Shown here: positions 24,201 through 32,192 of the stretch, piece by piece
How positions within the stretch are numbered: the first letter of the stretch is position 1
How the letters are laid out: each line of letters opens with the position of its first letter
Assembly (NCBI GenBank): GCA_949710005.1
Contig: OX453287.1
Span: 14,308,366 to 14,372,365 of the forward strand
Reading direction: 5' to 3'
DNA length: 64,000 nt
From: Ricordea florida
Lineage: Eukaryota > Cnidaria > Anthozoa > Corallimorpharia > Ricordeidae
Notes under the pieces: generated by a model
What the model was told of the DNA's origin: nothing
What the model saw: the letters and a program-made list of their open reading frames with translations, nothing else
Database searches by the model: none
Translations under genes and position numbers: made by a program

Positions 24201-24682
24201 TTGAGGAGAACCGGTTTTGTTTGGTTTGGAATAAAGGGGGACAAAACCGGTTCTCCTCAACAGGATGAACCGGTTTTTCCACCAGCCCCATCTTGAAATT
24301 CTTTTCTGTTCTAGGCCAATCAGAACACAGTATTTGCCCCATACCGCCCCCGCTTACTACTTAGGTAGTTCTGAAAAGAGCTGCTGACGACATTCACTGA
24401 CGTTTCGGCAACCTGTGCGGAGGTCAACTCCTGTTTGACTGAAGTCCTGACTCTATTGATGGTTTCTTTTCAGTTCTTCCAGCTCACATTTACATACACC
24501 CCCGATAGTCGAGCTTGAAAAACAAGAAGCTTCTTAACTTTTCTTCACAGGTCTTGGAATCTCCTTGTCTGGATCAACCCTGCGATAGCGATACATCGAA
24601 AAGAAAGACAAAGAAAATTGAAGGAAAGAGCAATTTGCGTAGGCTTCTTGTCTCTTCAACACACCAATCAAAGCGTAACTAA
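15274..24682 (+). CDS. Gene 1: small secreted cysteine-rich protein, three exons
   Basis: Exons: 15274-15343, 21825-21997, 24551-24682. Donors are TTTG|GTAAGT and AAAG|GTATGG; acceptors are GATAG|C and TTCACAG|G. Intron 1 is phase 1 and intron 2 is phase 0. The predicted product is 124 residues. Exon 1 encodes a basic start followed by a hydrophobic stretch (AFLFVLPIILVFLIF), a clear signal peptide. Exon 2 has the cysteine pattern C-x12-C-x5-C-x14-C-x5-CC. Exon 3 adds a C-x4-C pair and a lysine/arginine-rich tail ending at TAA. An AATAAA lies at 24727-24732. Gene 2 has the same structure, which supports both models. The protein is probably extracellular; its function is not recognised. It could be a peptide effector, a matrix protein or toxin-like, but nothing here decides that. 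Intron 1 holds an ISL2EU transposon and a LINE. Confidence 0.75.
15780..15968. repeat. Probable dispersed repeat next to ISL2EU
   Basis: GC-richer segment with cttattggctccccaggcgg and gatgggcctatcttccccgc, unlike its AT-rich surroundings. I recall similar segments as interspersed repeats in corals, but the limits are uncertain. Confidence 0.3.
16080..17012 (+). pseudogene. THAP/DDE transposase of ISL2EU, internally deleted
   Basis: Exon 16080-16192 starts MVQCFAPDCNHQ and supplies the first zinc ligands of a THAP domain; the donor is AG|GTAAGG. Exon 2 from 16374 completes the THAP domain (VCSCHF, then LFP). The frame then reaches SDIIKQLNDSLLV and jumps at about 16600 to PGSTSDKAI, the end of the first block of a DDE_Tnp_4 nuclease domain. 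The helix-turn-helix and the first catalytic aspartate are therefore missing. The remaining part keeps the second aspartate (ADKGF) and the final glutamate (HVERANARIKDF). Roughly 250-300 residues seem lost compared with a full-length family member. Confidence 0.75.
17623..18966 (-). CDS. SWIM zinc-finger / YqaJ-like nuclease of ISL2EU
   Basis: A 300-codon open stretch (18522-17623) carries a YqaJ/lambda-exonuclease-type domain. It shows GRLTASNFGNV, WGIINENQAKKVFE, then ASPDGLVG...LLEVKCPF (the D...ExK metal site) and YWHQVQGQLYFTG. Upstream the same frame reads KCECPRGNYKCSHAAALIIYG, a SWIM zinc finger (CxC...CxH). An upstream coding exon (18966-18763) ends at a donor AACG|GTAAGT, with an acceptor near 18681. 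The phase between those exons does not match with these sites, so either the splice site differs or a frameshift exists. In ISL2EU elements this second protein accompanies the transposase; its precise role in transposition is not settled. Confidence 0.75.
19012..21445 (-). pseudogene. CR1/Jockey-type LINE, decayed ORF2
   Basis: Minus-strand order: apurinic-type endonuclease N-terminus (21441-20998, with ITIDGYKLYRKDR and GGGVLVYL), endonuclease end with SALSDHDM and linker (20929-20150), and reverse transcriptase (20136-19040) with NYRPISVLPV, AVFVDFRKAFDSVNH and LLYADDAVLFY. Two frameshifts separate the pieces (near 20998 and near 20145). Where the G-VPQGS-LGP block should lie, the frame reads IKSGPILF: eight residues are missing in frame. 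The C-terminal end is cut near 19040, next to the ISL2EU end. The 5' side ends near 21441. It lies in intron 1 of gene 1. Confidence 0.85.
21460..21660. other. Intronic block shared with gene 2
   Basis: The segment with catcttgccgcagacttaag and ccaagatgtcg has a counterpart at about 59040-59100 on the minus strand. In both genes it lies in intron 1 upstream of exon 2. It may be ancestral intron or the 5' end of the same LINE family. A short palindrome, cccggtcggg, follows at about 21633. Confidence 0.4.
22091..22257. mobile_element. MITE with GGGGGACAGAATC ends
   Basis: The ends read agggggacagaatctatttt and, reversed, the same GGGGACAGAATCTATTTTTAG. The interior is non-coding. A second, longer copy with the same ends lies at 60753-60963 in the first intron of gene 2. 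The family belongs to an unassigned DNA transposon; the target duplication is not clear. Confidence 0.65.
22258..22679. mobile_element. 422-bp element with TTACCGGGGCCCAG ends
   Basis: Perfect 14-bp inverted ends: TTACCGGGGCCCAG at 22258 and CTGGGCCCCGGTAA ending at 22679. It directly abuts the MITE at 22091-22257. It contains an open frame at 22430-22639. The class is unknown, and no clear target duplication was seen. Confidence 0.65.
22430..22639 (+). CDS. Small ORF inside the TTACCGGGG element
   Basis: A 69-codon frame starting at ATG after a purine-rich leader (gcacgagggATGGAGG). The product is highly charged and probably helical: MEANQEKDYPSIYDALVYEQ, followed by a stretch with repeated KSE and S(I/L)VKR motifs. 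It fills the centre of a short TIR element. I do not recognise the family. It may be the N-terminal part of a longer transposon protein retained in a deletion derivative. Confidence 0.35.
   Translation: MEANQEKDYPSIYDALVYEQKFKSEYLERQIYERSLKSESSIVKRIENKSDLSKLSTLSEPSIVRGARD
22894..22970 (+). repeat. tRNA-derived SINE head
   Basis: gaccggttagctcagttagt at 22894 contains an A-box-like TAGCTCAGTTAG, and ggtgcaaacct at about 22945 resembles a B box (GGTTCRANNCC) with one change. Spacing fits a tRNA, but the anticodon arm and acceptor do not pair well and no closing acceptor strand is present. A SINE is therefore more likely than a functional tRNA gene. TA and TATTG microsatellites lie 250-350 bp downstream. 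Confidence 0.6.
23219..23690. repeat. Microsatellites and a dispersed repeat tail
   Basis: A (TA)n tract at 23219-23240 and (TATTG)n at about 23290-23330. From about 23340 to 23690 the sequence (cgtaggtcccgccttac; gaacccacgca; gcgcctttacatgctgacg) resembles a high-copy interspersed repeat I recall from corals, ending in the aggcgc...gctatacaaat motif typical of a LINE 3' end. No gene. Confidence 0.45.
24100..24361. mobile_element. Foldback MITE, 262 bp, 6-bp target duplication
   Basis: Two inverted arms of about 119 bp, differing at only a few positions, surround a short spacer near 24225-24240. Ends are AGTAGTAAGC...GCTTACTACT. The element is flanked by TAGGTA on both sides (24094-24099 and 24362-24367). 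No coding capacity. It lies in intron 2 of gene 1. Confidence 0.85.
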
Positions 24683-24726
24683 AAGATACTTATTGGTAGG
24701 CTGAGTAAGAGATCGTCATTGTATTC

Positions 24727-24732
24727 AATAAA
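24727..24732 (+). terminator. Polyadenylation signal of gene 1
   Basis: AATAAA, 45 bp downstream of the gene 1 stop codon. Gene 2 has an AATAAA at the equivalent distance (49735-49740, minus strand). Confidence 0.65.
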
Positions 24733-25284
24733 AATTACGTTGCCAATTTTGACGTAGTTTTAATGCTTTGCTCATACTACTGTTACATATTTTTGGTTAT
24801 ACAAGGAATGGCAGAAGCATTGAAAGCTAATATGCACAATTAGTTTTGTTGTCGTAATTACAGTCTCTCACGTTAAGAATTCCATTGACTAACATCCCAT
24901 ACAACGCAGGCGGCCTTGCAATGCCCCTTACCCGTTTTCACACAACGCGTTAACTACAGTTACAGTTAACTATTGTCAAAATGAAGTATACTTTAGGCAA
25001 TCATGCATCCACGTAGTATTATTCAGTTATGTTTCCGTTTACATTTACCAAATACGACATTCAAACTCGAAATGGAAAACAAAATGGTACCCTATCACTC
25101 AGCTGTCGTGGTTACAAAATTGATGACCTTGATAAGAATAAAAATTCCAAAACATGTTGGTCAAAAATAATATTAAAAATAAATTACGAAAGACACTTCT
25201 CAACAAAATTGAAAAGCGACCTATTTGCATAAGCTCTTTCATAGCTAGGGGTTTGTTTTGAACAAGGACAGAAAGACATTATAT
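24733..25284. other. Unannotated DNA downstream of gene 1
   Basis: No gene or clear repeat recognised. The open frame at 25029-25232 is lysine-rich with no domain. Confidence 0.4.
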
Positions 25285-25555
25285 CAAGACACATGCAGTC
25301 GGAGTCTCACGATCGGATGCTCGCACTCAAATGCATGCAACCAGACGTTTATAATCAGATGCCTTCACCCAGATGCAAGCTCTCAGAGGCTTACAATCAA
25401 TCACATCATTGCAATCAGATGTATGCACTGAGAAGATTACAATTATATCTTTGTAATCAGATGTATGTACTAAGAGGATTCCAATCAGATCTTTGCAATC
25501 AGATACATGCAATCAAAGACCTTGAATTAGATGCTTGCACAGAGAATCAATGTAA
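25285..25555 (+). repeat. Second ATGCATGC/CAATCAGA minisatellite array
   Basis: Units such as tgcatgcaaccagacgttta and caatcagatgtatgcactg alternate with a period of about 30 bp, the same two-motif unit as at 3331-4250. The array happens to leave one frame open (25293-25559), which is a repeat by-product. Confidence 0.65.
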
Positions 25556-26097
25556 GTAGTGTTACAGGTTAAGAAAACCTCCATGGGAAGTTAAACCCAC
25601 AGACAATCTCACTACTGGACCAAAAGTCCTCCAATGTTTGTTGGCAGACTTTACGATGGAGTGGCGTAACAGTAAAAGTCTAGCGACACTAGATCATAGT
25701 GACAAAGTAACAATAATTCAACTTTTAAACTACACGGTTTGAGTAATTACGGACCAATTCTGGCTGCCTGCTTTGCCAATAGGGTTCATCCAAGCAGCTT
25801 TCGAGGATCTTCTTCATCAACGTTCAAAGACTTTGTTTCGACGTGACGAATAATAATAACCATATTAAGTCCACCTCCATTCATTGGACTAATCGTAGTG
25901 TTCCGTTTAATTTTATCCGGTTTAAAATTCAAAACGGTACTCATCAGCTATGAGAACTAAATCTGCAACAGCTACATGCCGGCTTGGGCGTGTCCACTTT
26001 TACCTTTCCTAACAAGTACTAATCTATCCATCTTCTCCAGAAGATGTTACCCAGGTACTGTGCTTGTCCCCGACATCTTGTCTTGTACTTGTTTTAG
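25556..26097. other. Unannotated region
   Basis: Nothing recognised. Confidence 0.35.
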
Positions 26098-26252
26098 GAT
26101 ATAGTGGAAATGTCCCCAAGAGCAACACAGATTACGGTGGGATAATAAAAGATGACTGGGTGTTAATGGCTCCAGAGCCTTTGGATCTTCACAGTAGATT
26201 AGTGAGGGCAGAATCGTACCGTTTGACCTTGGCTCGTATCAGAAAAAAATGA
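26098..26252 (+). other. Possible terminal exon, unassigned
   Basis: An acceptor-like tgtttttag-type sequence (ctTGTTTTAG) precedes an open 51-codon stretch that ends at TGA and reads YSGNVPKSNTDYGGIIKDDW at its start. No partner exon or domain was identified. It could be a host exon or chance. Confidence 0.2.
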
Positions 26253-26361
26253 GTTGATTTCTGGGAGTGGTTTGAGCGCGCAATTAGGCAAGTGCGATTT
26301 CATATAAAACCATGGGCGGTCAATTGGGCAGAGGCTATTCCATACCAATACAGAGAGTAGT

Positions 26362-26600
26362 AGAATGACGGATCCTATTGTGAAGAAAACCATTCCCTTC
26401 TTGTCCAAAGAGAGGGCAGAACGACTCCAACGGCTAAATCAGCGAATTTGGATAGCTCAGCCACGCGAATCAAGGAGCGGATTGTGACTGAGACTCTAGT
26501 GGAGAGGGATGCGAGAAAACGAGCGCCCGCCACCACGCATAGATGAGATAATGGACGCTCTCATTCAAGAACGATATCTTATCCCGCCTATGGTCCCTGA
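26362..26600 (+). pseudogene. Gene-like fragment, homologous to 47646-47440
   Basis: A frame starting MTDPIVKKT, followed by RAERLQRLNQR, matches the minus-strand fragment at 47646-47440 (MTDRIVEKT, then AERLQRLHPR). The nucleotide match continues through aggagcggattgtgactgag. The copy here is interrupted by a frameshift near 26450 and its frame ends at about 26540. The two fragments lie roughly 1.7 and 2.1 kb downstream of exon 3 of genes 1 and 2. They could belong to an inverted segmental duplication or to an unrecognised transposon. Confidence 0.4.
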
Positions 26601-26752
26601 GCATATCGACTATCGAATTCTAGAAGACATCAACAAAGGCAGCAGATACTAGATCCAATTGATTCTTTTTCTGCTATATATAGTGAAAAAGGAAGGGTGA
26701 GGTGGAAAACCACAATAATGGCAATGGCAGTGTTGAGGACAATTATAAAAGG

Positions 26753-26960
26753 GAGGTTACTAATCGTGTCGCTTCCGGTCAGACCACGTGGTTCGCAAAC
26801 CCAGTAATTCGTATATGTATACATATAAGAGCTCTTGGCTCGATGTTACATATATATATATTGCATTCTTATCAAATCCCCTGAGGAGTAGGCAACCACG
26901 AAACAGGCTTGTAGGGATAACCGTGTAGTTTGTTTGTGTTTTTTTCTCCCGCAACAACTA
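26753..26960. repeat. Second copy of the ggttactaatcgtgtcgc repeat
   Basis: Matches 9750-9800 (ggttactaatcgtgtcgc, gtcagaccacgtgg) and carries alternating TA-rich tracts. An unclassified interspersed repeat. Confidence 0.5.
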
Positions 26961-27134
26961 CTTCGCTCGACGTTCATGTATTGAGCACTGTTTTACGTTA
27001 ATCAACTTTTACACTTTATATATATATTTATATATAATTACTTGAAGAAGAGTCTTGCTTGGCAAAAAGTGCTCGATGCTATAAAGCAGAGCTTTTCTAC
27101 GGTGTAGTTAAGTCAAAAAGGAGGCATTGGTTTG

Positions 27135-27176
27135 CTATAACTCTGAGTTTCACGCCTTGTGGCGATCGTCAGACAG
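27135..27176 (-). ncRNA. Hammerhead ribozyme-like motif, - arm
   Basis: Mirror image of the + arm motif, identical in sequence on the minus strand because the arms match exactly. It has the same core (CTGACGA, GAAA) and the same stems. Confidence 0.6.
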
Positions 27177-27182
27177 AAAAGT

Positions 27183-27224
27183 CTGTCTGACGATCGCCAC
27201 AAGGCGTGAAACTCAGAGTTATAG
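27183..27224 (+). ncRNA. Hammerhead ribozyme-like motif, + arm
   Basis: Core CTGACGA at 27187-27193 and GAAA at 27208-27211. Stem II is CGCC/GGCG closed by ACAA, with a T:T mismatch at its base. Stem III is a 3-bp ACT/AGT with loop CAG, and position 27220 is the cleavage-site nucleotide (T). Stem I is CTGT/ATAG with one G:T pair. All core positions except the preferred C at the cleavage site fit the consensus. Type I motifs with very short stem III are known from Penelope-like elements, where they occur in terminal repeats and probably act in RNA processing. A dimeric fold may be needed for activity with such a weak stem III. Confidence 0.6.
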
Positions 27225-27269
27225 CAAACCAATGCCTCCTTTTTGACTTAACTACACCGTATATATATA

Positions 27270-28144
27270 TATATTTATATATTTGTATATTTATAATACA
27301 GTCCCGATACTACGCGCGATATGATTGGTCCAAACAGCGTTCTTTATCAGAGTATAAAGGACGGTGCTTGCGTCATCCCACGACTTTATGCAGTGAAAAA
27401 AAGTGGCGAAGTTTTTCAAAGAAGTGTTTACCAGCTTTTCGTTAAATATTCTGACCGAGCTCGAGCAAAGCATCCCTTACACTTAGACGAATGCGAAGAT
27501 AAGGAGCTCTAGGAAACTGTAGATATGGAGGGCGATTTAAACAGCTAAGTCAGCACTTGTAAAAATGGGGAGTTAAATTAGGAAAAATAGGGTAACCATC
27601 AAACAATGGCGTTTTTGAAGGAAACAATAAAACTGCCGTGAAAAATACAGTTTGGTTGGTTTCACTGCCAAGCTATGCAAAACAAAAACGTGAAATGACC
27701 AATTTATGAGTCTTCTCCGCTGAAAACGTGAAGGTTGACGGCAAAAATTCGAAATGGACGACAAACGGACCAAGTGGAATATTCTACAGTTTTAAAGAAA
27801 AATGAAAACTATATGAAACTTGCCTACCCTCAACAGTACAACAGGAAGACAAATCCATTTTTGTCACTGGTACTGTACTCGGCGTTGTCGTCTTGGTTGC
27901 TTAATTTAAGCTCCCTTACTTCGCTGTTAGTAAAAACAACAAACGATACGGATTAAACACGCAGAGGGTTGCTTGTATGTCATCTCTCCACAACATTATC
28001 ATTAAAGCAGAGACTAAAAGCACAAAAAAAAACAGCAGTTCTCTCGTTGACATAAATTGAGCGTTGTCCATTCAGAAAACATGGCACACCGTCTGAAGTT
28101 TCAGCCACAAGCCAAGCAGTTCGTCTTGTTTGTTTTCTTCTGCT
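27270..28144. other. Unannotated region
   Basis: No recognised gene. A 63-codon frame at 27321-27512 (MIGPNSVLYQSIKDGACVIP at its start) has no domain I recognise. The rest shows chance-length frames only. Confidence 0.3.
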
Positions 28145-28560
28145 ACTTAGGAGGTGACGAGAGCACTCAAGAAGTAGGGAGAAACACTCGCCTGAGGCTC
28201 GTGTTTCCCTGTTTTGCTCATATCCAGGGGTTGCAGATATAATATATTTAACAAATAAATAAGCCTCCACTGGGCTTTGTTCTGTTATAAAGCACTTAGG
28301 AGGTGACGAGAGCACTCAAGGAGAAGGGAGAAACACTCGCATGCGGCTCGAGTTTTCCCCTACACTTCTTTCGTGCTGTCGTCACTCAAGACGTAGGGAG
28401 AAACACTCGCCTGCGGTTCGTGTTTCCCCCTACACTTCTTTCGTGCTCTCGTCACCTCCTGCGTGCTTTATAACAGAACAAAGCCCAGTGTAGGCTTATT
28501 TATTTGTTAAATATATTATATCTGCAACCCCTGGATATGAGCAAACGCACGCTCTGATTG
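28145..28560. mobile_element. Foldback element complex
   Basis: Inverted arms of more than 100 bp: 28213 onward (tttgctcatatccaggggtt; taacaaataaataagcct; ggaggtgacgagagcac) against the reverse of 28440-28545. The centre holds repeated gagaaacactcgcctgcgg-type units, and an additional nested copy sits at 28145-28205. A related end (gggttgcagatataat preceded by accaatcagagcg) recurs at 53580-53640. No coding capacity. Confidence 0.65.
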
Positions 28561-29229
28561 GTTCCCTACTCATAGGCTATCAGCTCATATAAAATTAGTA
28601 CGAAAAACGGCCATCATGGAGGAATGATTTCTTAAATTAGACGGGGAGAAAGTCTTCCTTGAAAAAAATTAACCAAAAAACAGCACCGAAGCAAATAAAT
28701 ATGGGATGAAATTATTCGACGGTAAGCTAGCAAATTATATAGCGAAATTATTTATCCAAACTCCAAAACCTACAGACAGTCAATTACATCCTTCACCCTC
28801 TAGCTGGACTACAAAGGGTACCTTTTTAACCAGGTCTATTCCTGTTACCGTGGTAGAACATTAATCAATATTGATTGACACTAGTGAGCGGATTTAAGTT
28901 GATTGACAATTTAATGTATGAGATTTCAGCCAAGTAGGTTAGATTACGTTTTCAGTTAAGCATACGTTTTCGGAGTAGACGAACGCTGTTTCATCAGAGC
29001 TAACCAGATTAAAATTTCGAGTAAGTCAGTGCTTGATGTTAGCGGGAAACCCGCCACAGAAGTAAGTTTAAGCTCAATATTCTCTTGTGTAGAATCTTTC
29101 CACTGCCGTTTTTCTCTGTAGTTACATCACATTTACATTCCTCTCAGATCTAATAATCACCAGCTATCATAAATAAAGTCCTTTGATTATACGATACATG
29201 GTCTGAGTCGTGTCTAACATCAGCCGATT
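28561..29229. other. Sparse region with a promoter-like dispersed block
   Basis: cggccatcatggaggaatga at 28600-28620 and the following tttcttaaattagac match the minus strand of 52260-52320. The block contains an ATG followed by damaged coding-like sequence and a gtaagc donor near 28720, possibly the first exon of a transposon gene. Otherwise nothing is recognised. Confidence 0.35.
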
Positions 29230-29738
29230 GTGTCAATTCTCCAACGGTCCATTCCCTCTAAATTAGTTTCAGATCAATTCTCCAAAGCCTCCGCCTTTCC
29301 TAGAAATGATTTACTTCGGACTCGAGGAAAAGAAAGGAAGAAATTATTTCCATTTGTTATCACATTTAATCCAAATTCACCCGACCTGGGCAACATATAT
29401 AGAAAGCATTTGTCCATTCTACAATCCAATCCCAAATTAAAGAACTTTTCCCATCGAGGCTCTGTCATACTATCCTTTCGTCGGTCTAAAAATCTTAAAG
29501 AATTGCTAGCGCCATCTCGTCTCAAAGCCGCCGAAGGGGGACAAAAAATGCATCAAAGCAATTGATGTTTTAATTGCGAGAGAAATAGATGCGGTCTTTG
29601 TAGGAGTTTTTTTGTTGAATCTAAATCATTTCCTAGTTTTCAGACGGGCAAAAAATACACCATTCATTCCGGACTTTCCTGTGACTCGAAAAATGTCATT
29701 TATTTGGCTTCTTGCAAGAAATGTCGCTTGCAATATGC
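29230..29738 (+). pseudogene. Penelope-type C-terminal fragment, cut within GIY-YIG
   Basis: One frame reads PFVITFNPNSPDLGNIYRKH, LSFRRSKNLKELLAPSRLKA, then a cysteine-rich segment (CFNCERNRCGLC) and NVIYLASCKKCRLQY. The latter is the opening of a GIY-YIG nuclease that should continue with a glycine-rich turn. The frame has one in-frame TGA at 29563-29565. At about 29739 the sequence changes abruptly, but in the same frame, to the capsid-like segment. The 5' part (reverse transcriptase) is missing. Class: Penelope-like or a related GIY-YIG retroelement. Confidence 0.6.
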
Positions 29739-30166
29739 GGCCTACCATATGGTAACATTAAATCCCTCGTCTGCTAAACCTGGTGAAACGTTATATGTTA
29801 ACATTCCCCAATTAGCTGAAAACATGGTCATTACACCTGGTAGTGTGTATCTGGTATTTGACTTGACCGTTAAAGGACATGAGAACAATAACGTAATTGA
29901 CAATATCGGACGTAATCTGGTGCGAAAATTTAAAGTCTTATTTGGTGGAGAAACTCTACAAGAGGGGGGTGAATAGGGGTATGCAAATCCGCTGATCCGT
30001 CATAATTTAATGACCGAATCCGTCGATCCGTTGTAATTTAATGACCAAATCCGTCGATCCGTTAAAAAAGGTCTAACTTTTGAATCTAAATTTTATTGGT
30101 TGCTAGGATTTGTGAAAAAAACGCATCTGGAGTTGTTTTGTGGCAGCTAAGAAGCATTCAGCATTT

Positions 30167-32192
30167 TAGCGGGGCTCCCGCGCGCAAAGCGCGCGTGGAG
30201 CAGAGCCCCATACTCATGGAATATGGTCAACCTCTTTTCTTTTGGTTGTCACGTGACTGACCGAGCGTACGTACGTCCGTACGTCCGTACGTACGCGTCT
30301 ACAGATTGTACGGGTAGGGTAGGGGAGACTATCAAAAGGAAGGGAGGGGTATCTCAGGCTTGTCTTGGCAAATCCACATCTTTTATATTGGACATTCACA
30401 ATATGGTCAACTGACAGCTGTCAAAACGGGATAGCCACTGACCAGCATCACATGACCATATTGTGGGCTCATGTGTCAACTCATTGAGGTGACGTGATTT
30501 ATTTGGAAGCTGTTCTGGTAGCCCGCGTATTTTTGGCGGGAAATTACGTTGACGACTGAAAAAGAAATTTTCAGTTCATTGTCTTTTGAGACACAATATT
30601 ACTACTCTACACTGTTAAAGTTTTACTAAAGGATAAACGAAACAATTTCTATTGCTATGTCAACAAACAATAGCAGAGAAAATATAATTTGCAGAACACA
30701 GGGTTCATGTGAAGAGCAACGGGAAAGAGAGCAAGAATTAACTGAGGAAGAATGAGCGAAGTAGATCGCCAAAGAAGGCGCGCTCGGGAAAGAGAAAGGA
30801 GACGAAATCATAGCGAAGAACGCCGACAAGCAGAAAGAGTCCGGGCTCGAGAAAATAGACAAAATGTTAACGAAGAACGCCGAGAAGCGGAAAGATTCCG
30901 TGCTGTGGAAAACAGACAAAATTGTAGCGAAGAATGCCGAGAAGCGGAAAGACTTCGTGCTGTGGAAAACAGACAAAATTTTAGCGAAGAAAGCCGAGAA
31001 GCGGAAAGACTCCGTGCTGTGGAAAACAGACAAAATTGTAGCGAAGAAAGCCGAGAAGCGGAAAGACTCCGTGCTGTGGAAAACAGACAAAATTGTAGCG
31101 AAGAAAGCCGAGAAGTGGAAAGACTCCGTGCTATGGACCACAAATTTGCATAAGTTTTGTCTGCATAGTATTTGCTCACTGATGCGTGACTCAGCACTCG
31201 CACTTTCCACTTTCCCTTAAACTTGACACTTGACTTGGAAAACCGACTTCTAAACAAACCTTCTTCAGAAAAATGATCTTCTGAATGCACTACTTTTGAA
31301 TGAGAAGCAAACTGATGAAAGATTTCAAATTTTTATGTCCTTTAATCATATAAACATCTCCCCTGTCGACGGCTAAGAAATACTCCCGCGGGAATTTTCT
31401 CTTGGCGGCAAATTGCAGAATGTAGCGCTTTCACTGGCAGCTTTTCGCGTTGTCGACGTTGTCATTTAGTGTGTCGATTGAGAACTTTGGTTTCAACGCC
31501 GTTGTTTTCGTAAAAAATGTTCTTCTAAATTGTAAAATGTCTCAAATGTATGTTAGTCATTCACGTGTTGCGTTGGACCAGGTCTACTTATAGTTCACAC
31601 TTTTACGATTATTTATTTCTTTTGTTAAGTAATTACAGCTGATTGTAGTGAATAAATGAAGGCAGTAACTTTTTAAACTTACAATGTAATTAAGAAAAGA
31701 ATAATTAATAATTATTTTTTCATTCTCGTGAAAAATGTTTTTCGGGCTGGTAGATGTTGGTTACAGCTTGCCCGAAGGGCAATCTGTAAAATTAATTTTC
31801 TTTCCACCCTGCTTGGAGTAAACATTTATTTTACCGAGGTGTTCGTTTTAACACGAAAATGACAAGAGTTGTGTCCTGCATTTCCCCGTAGCGTGTACAA
31901 ATCTTTTAAATACATTTACGCAAATAGAATGGTTAATTTCATCAGGAATAGAATACAGTACATTGATAATTTGTGTTTTTTGTAGATTATACTCCATGAC
32001 TTTGTAGGTAGAAAGACCGTACTTATGGCAGACGAAAGTTTAGACAAAAATCATAGCAAGTTAACCGACCTCGACACTTAACTATAGTTAAAAACGTTTG
32101 TGAATTCCTTCACAATATTTTAGAATGCTTTTACAGTTTAAAGTGAAATGAAAGTACTAACGGGAGCCCCGCTTTTAGGCTTGGCTAAATCT
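30167..32192 (+). mobile_element. Helitron2/Helentron-like element, copy 2
   Basis: The 5' end ttttagcggggctcccgcgc carries a strong hairpin (CGCGCG / CGCGCG) and is followed by alternating acgtacgtccgt at 30265-30298. The 3' end is gcttttaggcttggctaaat followed by ctatata. Both ends and the flanking few hundred bases match copy 1 (174-2186) reversed. It lies inside the 8.6-kb TIR element. It encodes only the short repetitive ORF, so it is non-autonomous. Confidence 0.7.
30752..31153 (+). CDS. Repetitive basic ORF of Helitron-like copy 2
   Basis: Starts MSEVDRQRRRARERERRR and continues through RQAERVRARENRQ into about five 19-residue units (ENRQNCSEESREAERLRAV type). It ends at a stop after DHKFA, 133 residues in all. 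It is uninterrupted here, unlike copy 1, which has about ten units and frameshifts. It is probably an N-terminal remnant of a longer replication protein, since the frame leaves the repeat and stops at once. Predicted to be helical and highly charged. The function of the array is unknown to me. Confidence 0.55.
   Translation: MSEVDRQRRRARERERRRNHSEERRQAERVRARENRQNVNEERREAERFRAVENRQNCSEECREAERLRAVENRQNFSEESREAERLRAVENRQNCSEESREAERLRAVENRQNCSEESREVERLRAMDHKFA

Larger units (their letters stand above)
27098..27261. repeat. Perfect 80-bp-arm palindrome with 4-nt loop
   Basis: Positions 27098-27177 and 27182-27261 are exact reverse complements; the loop is aaag. Each arm carries a hammerhead-like motif. 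Flanking DNA is AT-rich with TA tracts. It resembles two head-to-head terminal repeats of a Penelope-like element, a known arrangement for that class. A cloning or assembly foldback is the main alternative. Confidence 0.9.

Noticed and set aside
28145..28560. Long non-coding RNA hairpin gene
   Set aside because: The inverted arms recur elsewhere in the window (53580-53640) and look like a foldback transposon. No evidence of transcription.
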